NCBI GenBank assembly: GCA_013350335.1
Contig: CM023533.1
Location: forward strand, 33,846,170 to 33,910,169
DNA length: 64,000 nt
Source: Chimonanthus salicifolius
Taxonomy: Eukaryota > Streptophyta > Magnoliopsida > Laurales > Calycanthaceae
Direction: 5' to 3'
In this document: positions 25,001 to 35,932 of the stretch, in pieces
Layout: the number at the start of each line of letters is the position of its first letter
Position numbering within the stretch: position 1 is the first letter of the stretch
Position numbers and translations under genes: made by a program
The notes under the pieces: model-generated
The model's database searches: none
Seen by the model: only the letters and a program-made list of their open reading frames with translations
Told to the model about the DNA's origin: nothing

Positions 25001-28000
25001 TACCCACGGTCCTTAGAGCACACTAGGTGTGCTTGGAGTCTGTCAAATATAGTGATAATTGGATATGATTAGGATTTTTTTTATTAAATTTGTAACCCGA
25101 TGAAAATTATTTTGATCGAATTAATTAAGCTATATTCTTAATGAATGAATATTTTTTTATAAATTTTAATAGGGCATTTTCTCGTTGTGTATTTCATTGA
25201 TAAGATAGTTTGAGTGGGGACAATTCAACTGAATATATTGAATTTGCAACTTGTTTTAGGAAGGAGTAGGCCTTAGTAATGATTATTGGAGGCGTGGTTT
25301 CCAAGAGTATAAGTGTATTCAATTTAATAATTTTCTATAATTATTAAATTCTTTGTCTATCATTTTCAAAAGAGAATATTATATTTTATTGAATGATAAA
25401 AATATTTTAAATTCAATTCTAATGAATTTTTCTGATGGATATTAGAACTGTCAAATTTCAACGTTATTTAATGATTATAATATTTGTTGGTGCCTAAAAC
25501 AAAGGCCTTTCCCACTTGTATACACCGAACTTTCAGTGTACTATTTAATTGTACTTGACAGTCGCATGTGGAGAAATGGGCTTCTGTCAGATGCCCATAC
25601 TCTATCTGCTTTTAATATCGAAAACTACAATAACTTTTGTTGTTTTTTTTTATTGTGGAGGTGAGTTATATATATATTTTTTAAATAATAAGTTTATAAA
25701 TTTATATGTGAAAAATTGCAGGATATTCAATGTAAAAATTTAATTACTATAATATTAATAATTTTTTATAATCTATTTTATAAAATTATAATGATTGAAT
25801 TAAAGAGTTTTTTTTTTCAATTTCTGTCATTTATGTAGTCTTCTATTTATACGAGTAGATCATGTAGATTTTATTCTATAATAAATATAATTTTTTTCGA
25901 TTCAAAGTAAAATTTAAATCTTCCTAAAATGGCCTTTTTAATATGAGGTAAAAAATCAACAAAATCCAAAGGTCATGTCCTTGTTTTTAGTCAGACAGTG
26001 TGAAAGGGTTTTTAGTGTGGGCCATTTGGTAGTTTTATTGGGCCAACAAACAAAAGCCCACCACCATTAAAAAAAAAAAAAGCCCAATTTTCATTTACTG
26101 ATTGCAGCTTTTTGACCGTTGAAAATACTTGAAATCCTCTACAAGTCCCTCTCAACTCTGAACTCCCAACTCCTCTTAAGGCAAACTTCTCGGGAGAAAT
26201 TGAAGAAAGGAAGTATAGAATTTGTGATTAATTTATTTTAAAAAAAATATGTTTTAAATGATTTTAAAATTTTAAATTATATGGTATGGCAATATAATTT
26301 AATTGATCTAATTAAATTATTTATTTTAAATCCAATATCAAATCTAAATTATTCTAATATATTTATTACAATTGACAAGCGGGGGGCTCTCCTTCACAGG
26401 ATAATAGCATGCACCTATTGCAGCAATTGTCTCTCAATTAATTAAGGATGTATTGAGATTAAAAGAAAGTTTTAGTAGTTCTTCGGGTAGGGAAACTTTT
26501 TAGGTGGCATTTTCTAATATGATTAAAAATTAGGAGAACAAGGATGCTAGCAATAATCTTGAGAGTTAGTTTGATGGTCAAAATCCACCCTTATTTGTGG
26601 GAAGTTGTGAGACAAAGTGCCCTTCAACACAAAAAAGGTCATTCTTCATTGTTCAGTACCCAACGTGTGTAGATTGGGAGGTTTGCACATGTCTCAAGGT
26701 CAGGTGAGATGCCTTGATACTTTGGTCTTAAAGAAAAGAATGCTAGCAATAAAATAGTTGAATTTAAGTCTCGTTTTTTTTACGTGGAAATTACAACAAG
26801 ATTATCTGAGATTTATGAGTTTGAAATTGTTTTATTTATGTTTTTTTAGTTTTTTTTTTTTTTAACTTGTAGTTGCACCAATAAATATTTTTCAACTTAT
26901 GATCTCTCGACATGACATGAATGCGGCAAGGACACACTATTGACAGCTGAGACATGAATTTTACACACAAAAAATGAAGTGTTTGACATGAACATGCAAG
27001 TATCCTGTACAAACACATCGACGAAATTGAAGTGTCCATGCGTCATAGCTTTCAACTTGAAATCCAAATGATATGCAATCGGGACACATGGAATCATTTT
27101 ATAGATGTGTCCCATGACAATGTTAGTTAATGGGTGTTTTTTATGTCAAATTGATCTAAATGTGCATGTACCAATTGACATCCTAAAATGTGTTCAATTT
27201 TCACTCATTCCGATCATCTCTCTTGAATAACAGGGTGTGGAACAAGGCTTGCCACGGCCGGCTTCGGGGTCTTCGGGATTGACTATGAAGGCCATGGACG
27301 ATCTAGAGGTGCACGCTGCTACATCAAGAAGTTCGACAACATCGTCAACGACTGCGATGATTTCTTCAAATCCATCTGTGGTAAGCTAGAAGAGTCTCTA
27401 ACCAAGCACTGTTCAATTGAGTTGGAGAACTTGGAATCAAAACTCTATTGAGTCGACATGTTTATGTAAAACTCGTTGACTCGCTCAAAGTCGACAACTT
27501 ATGGAGTCATGGTGGGATTGTGTTGGTACCCATCACACCTCATGAAATAAATTCAGCAGCAGTACATGATCTTGACGAAGGGAAATGGTCTCCCTTTCAC
27601 ATTATATGCTGAAATGAGATTTATTCTCGAATCCATGTTGGCTGTTGTACAGACTGATCTTGATATATGTCTTATTAGCCATTAATATGCTTTTTGTGTT
27701 AAAATAAAAAATCACTTGCTCTGCGGCAGTAGTTTTGGTAAGTATACTCTATGTAGTATGTACTACACAAAGGAAGCTGTGGATCTGTTTTTCCATAGCC
27801 TTTTGAAAAGGAAAAGAATACTCCATTACTAACCACACCAAAATAAACCCAGCTCGAATGTGGTTCACAGTCGGTTTTGGGCCCTTTAACAAGTGGCCTC
27901 CACATAGATGAATTGGGCTATAATTTTTTCAAGGGTAGTCATTTAGACACCTGACTTTTCTTTTAAGAGACACCCCATTTCAAAATTTTTATGCGAAATT

Positions 28001-31000
28001 ATCATTTTGTCCCTCAGTTTTGTGTAGAGGAAATGTCTTTTTTAAAAAGTTGAAGGGCAAAATGGTAATTTTCACACAAAATTTTGAAATGAAGTGTCTT
28101 TTAAAAGAAAAGTAGGGTGTCTACATGGCCACCCTTTTTTCAATCCATTTATTAAATGTGCTGAACATGCATGTGCGAAAGGTGCATGGGTGTGAATCTA
28201 TGCTTTTTCTTTAAATTTGCTCTTCATTATATATATTTTGCATGAGTTATATTTGAGTGTCTGCACTCTGCAGAGCTTGAAGAATATAGACATAAGGGAA
28301 GATTTTTGTATGGAGAGTCAATGGGTGGAGCAGTGGCACTTCTTCTCCATAGGAAAGACCCAATATTTTGGAATGGTGCAGTGCTTGTTGCACCAATGTG
28401 CAAGGTAATTATAGCCATCTTCAGCCAATGGTCACACTGTCAGGATCATTCATTTGGTTGCCCTACTTTGAAAATCTGTCATTCTGTGTTGCTCATAGTT
28501 AGAAGCTCACTGGTTATATGGCTAAGATTCTTTGATCAATTAGAATTTCGGGTCATGACCCATCCACAGTAGGGACTCTCGGATCAACGGGTCTCGAGTC
28601 ACGAGATTAAATTACTAACCAACATATGAAATATTGCTTGATATACATCGGATTATTGAGTCAAAAATAGTTTGCAAATTAAAATATCAACTGAACTCTA
28701 AGGGATTGGCATGATAGTAAAAAACCTGTTCTTGTTTGAGGGAAGTCTTAAGATCAAGTTCTTCTCAACAGAAAAGGAGTCACTCCCATTTATTTTTTTC
28801 CCGGTGTACACAGATAGAGATATTTACATATGCCCTAAGAATTAATCATGTGAGACGCTCGAATACTTTGAACTTCAAAAATCAAAATATCAATTGCAGT
28901 CAATATTTAAATTTCTTCCTTAAACTGCTGCAATGGTATAAACTAAACCCTAGCTGTTCTCTGACAAATTTCCCTTTATGGTCTTCTCTCAACCACCTCA
29001 AGTTAATTCTATTAATTGAGACATCAATTCAAAATTATGAAATGGCATGGCCCAACAAACCTATGTCTGAGGTGGACTCTACTTTTTCTAGAATAATTCT
29101 AGAAGTTGGTGTGATTAAGTTGTCCACTTGCTATAACATTTTTCTTTTTAGGGAATATTTCTACTCCAATCACCAAAACAACACAAGTATTGGTGTTCTG
29201 TGGGACCTAATTTTGAAAATGTTAGTTTTTTCTTTTGGACCCAACTTATGCTATAATCTATAAACAAAAATCGAAAACTCTAGAAAGACTTTTCAACTTC
29301 TACAGTAATATTCTAACTTTGAAGTTAAATATTGGCCGACAAAGGAGTTAGAGTGATGGTCAGGAACTCGCCTTAAGAAGCGGGAGTCCTGAGTTTGATT
29401 TTCACTCCACTCCAAAAGGCCACTCTCTATAGAGTTATTAGCTGGTGTGTGTAGGAAGATTTGCACATGCTTTAAAAATTAGTCTGGTGCTCTAAAAAGT
29501 CTGAATACCTTGGTCATCAAAATAAATAAATTATGAAATATCTATGAATCAATGCAAATGTATCGGTTGCAGAAATGCCCAATTTCGTACACTTAGGTCA
29601 GATTTTGGTGATCATTTGTATGAAAAACTTGGCCTCTGCAGAAGTTGCTGAGGTCGATGGCACCACAATTACTCCTTCCCTCCTAACTTGCATGCTGCAA
29701 GTAATTTCTATTTATTTCACTTCGCCAACCTTCAATCTTACAATAATGTTGTGGGTCATGCCATGTGTTTGGTGGGACCAAATCATCTCATTTTTCAGAA
29801 GATACCATTACAGAGGTTTAAATGGTTTAAAATTGACTAACCAACCCCACCACATCTACCATGGTTATGTTTACTTGCTACAAATATGTAACCATTAGCC
29901 CTGCAGATATGAATGGGTGTATTGTGGTCCGCCAAAATTGCATAGCTGGCCTTGTCCTGGTCTAGAGAATATTGTGGACCTTGGTCTGGACCCACGGCCT
30001 GCTCTTTAGGTTTTAGTACCAATTCAAATCTTGCCAAGAGCAGATACTTTTGATTAACTGCGTCATCTAGTTGTGAAACTTGAGTCGGATTTAAACCCGA
30101 CCCATATAACCCGATTCGAGAAATCAGTGGGTTTGGGTTATTTATTATTATATTTTGGGTCAAGTCGAGTTGAGAAAAAATCCACATGAAATTTGAGTCA
30201 AATTGGGTTGAGAAATTTAAAATTAACCCGAACCAATTTGACCACCAAACTCGACCTTAGTGCACCAAGTTATAAAACAATAGCGATTAGAGCTGAAACT
30301 TGGGTCGGGTTGAATCGGGACAGCACACAGGTCGAGTTGGGTTGAGTAATTCGGGTTCAATAAATTTTGACATGATTTGGATTGAGTTTATTAAAACGGC
30401 CCGACCCGCCCGAAGTTCTCTTATTTGAAAGAAAAAAAAAAAATTGAAAATGAAGGGTTCGAATCGGAGAGCAAATGCCATTGGACTGGTGATCTCTAAC
30501 AATCAGAATCTTTCACAAACACCACCTTAATGTTTGAAATACAGTGAACACTCTCTTAAAATGAACTTGTGTGTGCAGATATCAGAAAAGGTGAAACCTC
30601 ACCCAGTGGTGATAAACATATTGACTAGAGTGGAAGAGATCATACCCAAGTGGAAGATAGTTCCAACCAAGGATGTGATAGATTCTGCTTTCAAGGATCC
30701 AATCAAGCGTGAAGAGGTTTTTCTTTTCTAAACCCTACATTTGCATTCAAATCTCCCATCACATTTTAAACTGGCACCAAACTTCCATGGCTAACCCAAT
30801 TCAAATGTTAAATTAGCAAGTTCCATGGACAATGATGGTGTTGCCCTCAGTCCAAACCAGGGGTCAAAAAAACACCCGAGATTTCGGGTCCACCGTTTTT
30901 TGGACCCCTGGTCCTAACCATTATTTCACAAATCAAATCAGTGATTGAACCGTTTTGCCCCCGGTTAAACTGGTAGGTGTTCTATTATATGGTCTGACCA

Positions 31001-34000
31001 TGCCAAAGTGAACAAGAAAATGAAAGAAGAATTGGTCTAAATAAGTTGAACTGGCAATTGTCCTGTTCTTTTACCTTTTTTCTGAGTTTGGACCCTAGTC
31101 TAGAGCTGTCCTGGTAATTCTTTAATTGGGTTGAACCAACCGAGCCAGATTAGATTTTAAAACATTGATCCTGACTCGACTGTGTTTGGATAGGGCTTGC
31201 CTATTTTTGAATGAAACACTAACCTTGCATTCAAAAAAAAAAAAAAAGATATTGACACTGTTTTGATTTCTTTTAGATTTTATAGGTATGTGTAAGCCTG
31301 TTCACGGGCTGAATTTGGCTGGGCTTTGTTAAAAAAATTCTGAGCCCGTTTGAAGCCCGTCAGGCTTTTAAGGTCAAAGACCGAGTTCGCTGTTGAAAGG
31401 TCGTTCATTTTGCAACTTGCACCTTTATTTTAACAATAATTTGTTTTTTAAATTGAAAATCTAACCGTACATATTGAAAGTATATTTAAATAAACACAAC
31501 CATTTAAAATTTCAATCCGAAAATCAATTTTTAGTCACTCGATCTTAATAGTTCAAAGTTGGCAAACGTCCTTAAAAAAATGACACGGGTAATTTTGACC
31601 GTTGAGATTAAGTCGTTAGGAATTGATTTTTTAATTAAATTATATTATATTTTCAAACTTTAAGTATTCTTTCAATTTATAAAAGAAAAATATAAAAAAT
31701 AATCGAGCATAAAAGCTCAACAAACCTCAACGTTCAAGTCCAGCACCTCAGATAAAAATCTTTATCTAAATCTATTTTTTAGGTGGGATTCTGATCAGAT
31801 TTAGAATATTTTCATCTTAATTAATGAGAAGAAGGAATAAATAGCAGTATGGCACCAACCCAAGTGGGTGGAGTTGAGATCATCGATCAGTAGTAGTGAT
31901 GTTTGGTGTAGTAACAAATGTCAGGAATTGTAGAGTGATCAGTAGTAGTGATGTTTGGTGTAGTAACAAATGTCAGGAATTGTACAGAGGCCTTGATAAT
32001 GGATAAATCTGGACCCTCTAAGGGTGGGCCCGCATCGTTTGAATCTACTATTTTTAAGCATGCATATTAACTTCTTCACCTTTCATTTAATGCAATTTCG
32101 GCAGTTGGCAGTGGCAAAGTTCCAAAAATTGTATGTGCTGATGTACATCGGCTTTTCATTAAATTGATGTCATATGTACGTTGATAGGCTTGAAAACGGT
32201 ATCCGCCGATATTTAGGCTGATAAATTTATCTTTCTTTATTTTTTTTTAATAACATAAACGGCCGATATAGATAGATCTGATGCGACAGAGATATCGGCC
32301 GAATGTCGGCCCATAGCAATTATATTGCTGATATGGTAAGGTTTCAAAATCGTGTCATGTCGTATCGGCCGATATTCGGACCCCTGCCTGTTGATATAGT
32401 TACATCTGGTGAATTTTGAGCCTCTTAGATGTTATTAAATCAAAAACATTTTAAGTGCAAGTCAATTTCAATCATCGAGAGAAAAATGTTGTAATACATC
32501 TGTAATTGGGCGTGTGGAAAGAGAGGAAAAGTCACACGTCGCCCAAAGATATGAAAGATGTGTGAAATATACGAAGGGTGTACCATTTCCACCTAACATA
32601 AGGCCTTTTGAGCTCAAATGTGAGATTTGGATCCAATGCAAAAGCGTGCTAGTTTCGAGCCTAGAGCGAACAATATTGTGTTAGAAGGTCAAGTCGTTAC
32701 AAATTGTATTAGAGCATGGTTTAACTCTCTGCCTTTATGCCTACCCATGTGTGTCCTGATAGAGCCATGGACGACTCTGGTCTTAATGGGGTGAACTATA
32801 ATACCCTTGCACCTAGGCGTGTGGGAAGAGAGGAAAAGTCTTACATTGCCCAAGGGCATGCAAGAGGGGTGAAATATATGAAGGAAACACCTTTCCATCT
32901 AACAAAAGGCCTTTTGGGTCTAAAGGTGAGACTTAGGCCAAATGTTAATCTGTGCAGGTTTTCGAGCTCAAAATGGACAATATTATACTAGAGGGACAAG
33001 CCGTTACAAATGATATAAGAATTTGTAGATTTACTGGTAAGAGCTTGTGGTTACAATCTAAAGATTTGTGGGTCCAAGTTCTTTTGATGTCGGGTAGGCA
33101 GTCCAAGAAAACAATAAAAAGCAAATAAAAAAATCCATTCTAGAATTGGAAAGAGACTAAATTACCTGTGTGCAAGCATGCAACGTTAGTTTTTTCTTAT
33201 TCACATCATTATTTGTATGTGCGAGTTAAAATATAGAGATATGCAATGTACAGAGAAAAATGCAAAATGTAAATAATGTATAAAGCAAAATTCAAAATGC
33301 ACAACAATGTGGAAAGAAAAATACTCATCAATCTCAATTACTCATTTCATGGTCTTTAGATCAAATACAGTCAAATTTTAATATCAGAGAGATCCATTAG
33401 CTTCCTTTCCCAGATGTAATTCTCTAGTATCATATGCTGAACTACATGGTCTCTCAATGTTTAAAAACATGATCCTAAATTCTAAATCGGATTTTGATTT
33501 TAATGATGGAATTTGCATTCTATTAATCCTGAAATCTGTTTTTTTTTTCCTTCTTCCTTAATGATTTTAGTGTTAGGACTAGGTATCAAGCTCAAAAGGC
33601 TAGTCCATTAGATGAGTAAACCTAAATCTTTTATAAGTCTCTAAATCTCTCCTTTTACAATCAATGTGGGACCCGTTTGCTGTCCCAACAATCCCCTCCT
33701 CAAATGAGGTTCTCCGGCAGATAGAATGCCGCACAGCAACACCTTTGAGACATTTAAAAATGAAAACCCTTTGAATTTAAGGATGCCTATAGAATATATA
33801 TGGATACTTTCTTATCTTTCCTGAAAAATTAAATTGGAATGTTTGGTTTGATGTGCAGATAAGAAACAACAAGCTGATCTACCAAGACAAGCCGCGGTTG
33901 AAAACTGCATTAGAATTGCTACGGACCAGCATGAGCGTCGAAAACAGCTTGCATCAGGTTCACTCCTATACACTCTTGTGCACACAGCACACGTATGGAG

Positions 34001-34604
34001 ATGTATAAAAGAAATTCAATATCAATGTGTACTTTTACTAATTAAATTTTAAAATAGGGTCATCTAATTGACTCTTTTTCGTGACAAATGTTTGAAAAAA
34101 CTGTAAATGCTGTAAGTTATCGAGTATGGAAGAAGCCCTCTCAGTGACGTAGTTCATTTATGTGGATCAAAAAGATCCTTAACATGGGTTGGGATGGGTG
34201 TTGATTTGTTCTTCTCATGTGTCACATTGGTGAAACCTGGGCAGGTGACAATACCATTCTTCGTGCTGCATGGGGAGGCCGACACGGTAACGGACCCAGA
34301 AGTGAGTCGGGCCCTATATGAGAGGGCTTCAAGCTCGGACAAGACAATGAAGCTCTATTCGGGAATGTGGCATGGGCTGACCAGTGGTGAACCCGACCAG
34401 AGTGTTGACACGGTCTTTGTGGACATCATCTCTTGGCTTGACAAGCGGAGTGGAGACACATTGACGGTCCAACCGGTGCGCCGCCGATCCAAGCCCGTCG
34501 ATAATTACATAGCCGACGATGAGGATGGGGAGCAGCGTGCATGCCGACAGGGTAGCTTCCTCTGCGGTTGGAAGGGGCGGATGCACCACCATTCGGCAAT
34601 GTAG
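22005..34604 (+). CDS. Alpha/beta hydrolase, monoacylglycerol lipase / caffeoylshikimate esterase-like
   Basis: Eight coding exons: 22005-22025, 22132-22225, 22304-22336, 27234-27380, 28274-28404, 30579-30716, 33859-33957 and 34245-34604 (TAG). Phases agree at every GT-AG junction, giving 340 codons. The family cleaves monoacylglycerols or phenolic esters such as caffeoylshikimate in lignin synthesis; the substrate cannot be told from sequence. The catalytic triad is complete: Ser114 in GESMGG, Asp234 in LHGEADTV and His264 in GMWHGL, with the same 30-residue Asp-His spacing as human MGLL. HGYGMECS (38-45) is the oxyanion-loop HG motif, and DYEGHGRS follows. There is no signal peptide, so a cytosolic or membrane-associated enzyme is likely. 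The tail beyond about 300 is basic, then acidic, then Cys/His-rich (GSFLCGWKGRMHHHSAM). Introns, notably intron 3 of 4.9 kb, are filled with mobile elements. From memory the closest Arabidopsis relative may be At3g62860. Confidence 0.93.
24233..24580 (+). repeat. CT-rich polypyrimidine tract in hydrolase intron 3
   Basis: About 350 bases dominated by CTCTCT on the plus strand, broken by CGATC and CGCTC words. It lies deep inside the 4.9-kb third intron, 5' of a copia-type LTR fragment. It resembles the 5' leader of a plant gene, but no coding sequence follows. Confidence 0.8.
24655..25025 (-). mobile_element. Ty1/copia-type LTR fragment in hydrolase intron 3
   Basis: Contains ATTTTTACGTGGTTCACTCG followed by AAGGCTACATC, the hallmark of plant copia LTRs read in reverse, then a pyrimidine-rich stretch and ACCCTTATATACTGG (a TATA region). 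There is no internal domain, so it is a solo or truncated LTR. Confidence 0.55.
26561..26733 (+). mobile_element. SINE-like element (group B) in hydrolase intron 3
   Basis: GAGAGTTAGTTTGATGGTCA resembles a box-A region; the body (GATTGGGAGGTTTGCACATG, then TGCCTTGATACTTTGGTC) matches 29341-29531 and 60155-60360. Box B is degraded. Confidence 0.5.
27933..28134. mobile_element. 202-bp MITE with perfect 9-bp target-site duplication
   Basis: Lies in hydrolase intron 4. It starts GGGTAGTCATTTAGACACC and ends with the inverse GGTGTCTACATGGCCACCC. The inverted ends extend about 60 bp inward (ACTTTTCTTTTAAGAGACAC opposite GTGTCTTTTAAAAGAAAAGT). The 9-mer TTTTTTCAA flanks it exactly on both sides (27924-27932 and 28135-28143), which fits Mutator-like transposition. 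Its outer 19 bp match the ends of the 1.6-kb palindrome at 53893-55513. Confidence 0.9.
29341..29531 (+). mobile_element. SINE-like element (group B) in hydrolase intron 5
   Basis: TTAGAGTGATGGTCAGGAAC (box-A-like), GGGAGTCCTGAGTTTGATTT (box-B-like), then a body with GGAAGATTTGCACATGC and an A-rich end. It has the same order of parts as 60155-60360. Confidence 0.6.
30065..30480 (+). repeat. GGGTCGGGT-rich dispersed repeat, copy 3 (degenerate, in intron 5)
   Basis: Starts GTGAAACTTGAGTCGGATTT and continues with the same landmarks as copies 1 and 2 (GACCCATATAACCCGATTCG, AGAAATCAGTGGGTTTGGGT), then diverges. A second start (CTGAAACTTGGGTCGGGTTG) appears near 30292, so two units may be nested or in tandem. 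Confidence 0.65.
31885..31984. repeat. 52-bp direct tandem duplication
   Basis: GATCAGTAGTAGTGATGTTT and the following bases to GTCAGGAATTGTA occur at 31885 and again at 31937 with no mismatch over about 47 bases, so the duplication is recent. It lies in hydrolase intron 6. Confidence 0.95.
32145..32395. repeat. ATCGGCCGAT-rich dispersed repeat (intron 6)
   Basis: Repeated palindromic words such as GGCCGATAT, ATATCGGCCGA and GTATCGGCCGATATTCGG. Related stretches occur at 37930-38790, 39185-39690, 39785-40200 and 48340-48545, and a short one near 5480. Confidence 0.7.
32490..33008 (+). mobile_element. TRIM retrotransposon (LTR - PBS - short interior - LTR) in hydrolase intron 6
   Basis: Two direct repeats of equal length, 212 bp (32490-32701 and 32797-33008), flank a 95-bp interior. 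Both carry GGCGTGTGGAAAGAGAGGAA-like text, AAGGCCTTTTGRG and an end in CGTTACA. The 5' copy starts TGTAATAC; the 3' copy starts TATAATAC, so TG has decayed to TA. Two bases after the 5' LTR, TTGTATTAGAGCATGG resembles the initiator-methionine tRNA primer-binding site (canonically TGGTATCAGAGC). AATGGGGTGAAC just before the 3' LTR fits a polypurine tract. Flanks AATGT and AATGA are a possible decayed target duplication. It has no coding capacity and is non-autonomous. A related solo LTR is at 48840-49139. Confidence 0.85.
33571..33690 (+). mobile_element. Short LTR-like repeat, TGTTAGGAC...GTCCCAACA (intron 6)
   Basis: Begins TGTTAGGACTAGGTATCAAG and ends in TGTCCCAACA, giving TG...CA termini with inverted ends. 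A second copy of its left part is at 62751-62845 in a beta-glucosidase intron. No target duplication is visible, so the true right boundary may be further on. Confidence 0.5.
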
Positions 34605-34680
34605 GGTGGTCTAATGGGCCTTCCCAATTCCAATCAAATGAGTGAAATGGGAAGATTTGAGAAGTAACACATGAGAGAGA

Positions 34681-34686
34681 AATAAA
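34681..34686 (+). promoter_or_regulatory. Candidate poly(A) signal of the hydrolase gene
   Basis: AATAAA lies 77 bp after the stop codon at 34602-34604 and is followed by a T-rich stretch. Confidence 0.5.
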
Positions 34687-35034
34687 CAAATGTTTTGTTC
34701 TATTGGCAACTCATGTATGGGCCTTTGCTATGCTTGTATGTGAATATTAGAAGAGTTTCAGTTTTAAGTTTCACACAGTGGAGTTTCAAGTTCGGGTCCC
34801 TAGTTGTCAATTCTGCATTACATTTTATCTCTAAAATTATATATTCAGATGTAAAGTCCCTAATTTTTGCACAGATAATTTTTTCCTTTCTTAATTTTCC
34901 TTGGAGTTTTTTAAAATAACTGTATAAATGGAAATCAGAATTGATGTGCAATAAAATTCAACTTCAAGTCACTTAATCTTAGTGGTTATAATTACCAGTT
35001 ACTTTACCCTGTTATATTGGTGTATGCACAACCC

Positions 35035-35181
35035 GTAAGGGTTGGTTTGGTAGGTCAAAAATTCGTCTGAAATGTTAGAGGTATTGGTTCATATCTATAG
35101 TTTTACTTGATGTGTGTAAATAGAAAGGTTTGTACATGTCTTAAGAATTAATCAGGTGCTCTAAGAGGTCTGGAATAAAAT
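35035..35181 (+). mobile_element. SINE-like element (group B, degenerate)
   Basis: Retains GGTTTGTACATGTCTTAAGA and AATCAGGTGCTCTAAGAGGT, matching the body of the copy at 29341-29531. The promoter boxes are eroded. Confidence 0.4.
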
Positions 35182-35780
35182 TATTGATGTATGCACTTAA
35201 TAGGTCAGACCAAGTTTCTTAAAAAAATTAATTAGACCTATTAAAAGAGAATCTTTAAATTAGACTGGCTACAATTGTACCAATTTTAACCTAAATTCCA
35301 TTTCAACTTATTTTGAGCCATTTGATTCCAGTTGTCAAAATCATCAAGTAGGACCTAGGTATCATTACCGAAAAAGAGATGCAAGATTTTACTCATAAAT
35401 GATTTACTTTGTATGTTTTGAATGATGAGTAAAAATGTAAATGGGTAAACACAAATATATGTAAAAAGAAGCTGTCATGATTGGTTGAAATTGAATTAAA
35501 GCTTTAAAATTAAAGATTATTTGTGTTATTTAAATTATTTATATTAAAAGAGGTCAGCTTAATTTGAAATTATTAGTCTTTTAATTTAGAATAAAAAAAT
35601 TAACTAGAAAATCTTTAAAAAAAAACTTCTTAACTTTTCTCATAATTTAAAAATAACACATTGTGTTCTTGAATTTGTTAAAAAATTCTTTAAGTTCCCA
35701 TAAAAATCTTAAAACCCCTTTGAGTATTAAATAATGCATTCTATCACATAAAATAATAAAATACACATAAAATGCTCACA

Positions 35781-35932
35781 TAGGTGTAGCTCAACTAATA
35801 ATCTCCCGCCTCAGGAAGCGGGAGGTGCCAAGTTTGAGCCCCCATGGCCTCACCTGGTGTGCCCTAAGAGCAGTGGGTATCACCTATGGGGGGGTTTACA
35901 CTGATTTTCCACACATAAATTCAAAAAATAAA
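35781..35932 (+). mobile_element. tRNA-derived SINE-like element (group A)
   Basis: TAGGTGTAGCTCAACTAATA (box A), a hairpin CTCCCGCC...GGCGGGAG-like segment (CTCCCGCCTCAGGAAGCGGG), GCCAAGTTTGAGCCCC (box B), then GGTATCACCTATGGGG and an A-rich tail. It matches the group A order seen at 12609-12755. Confidence 0.65.
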
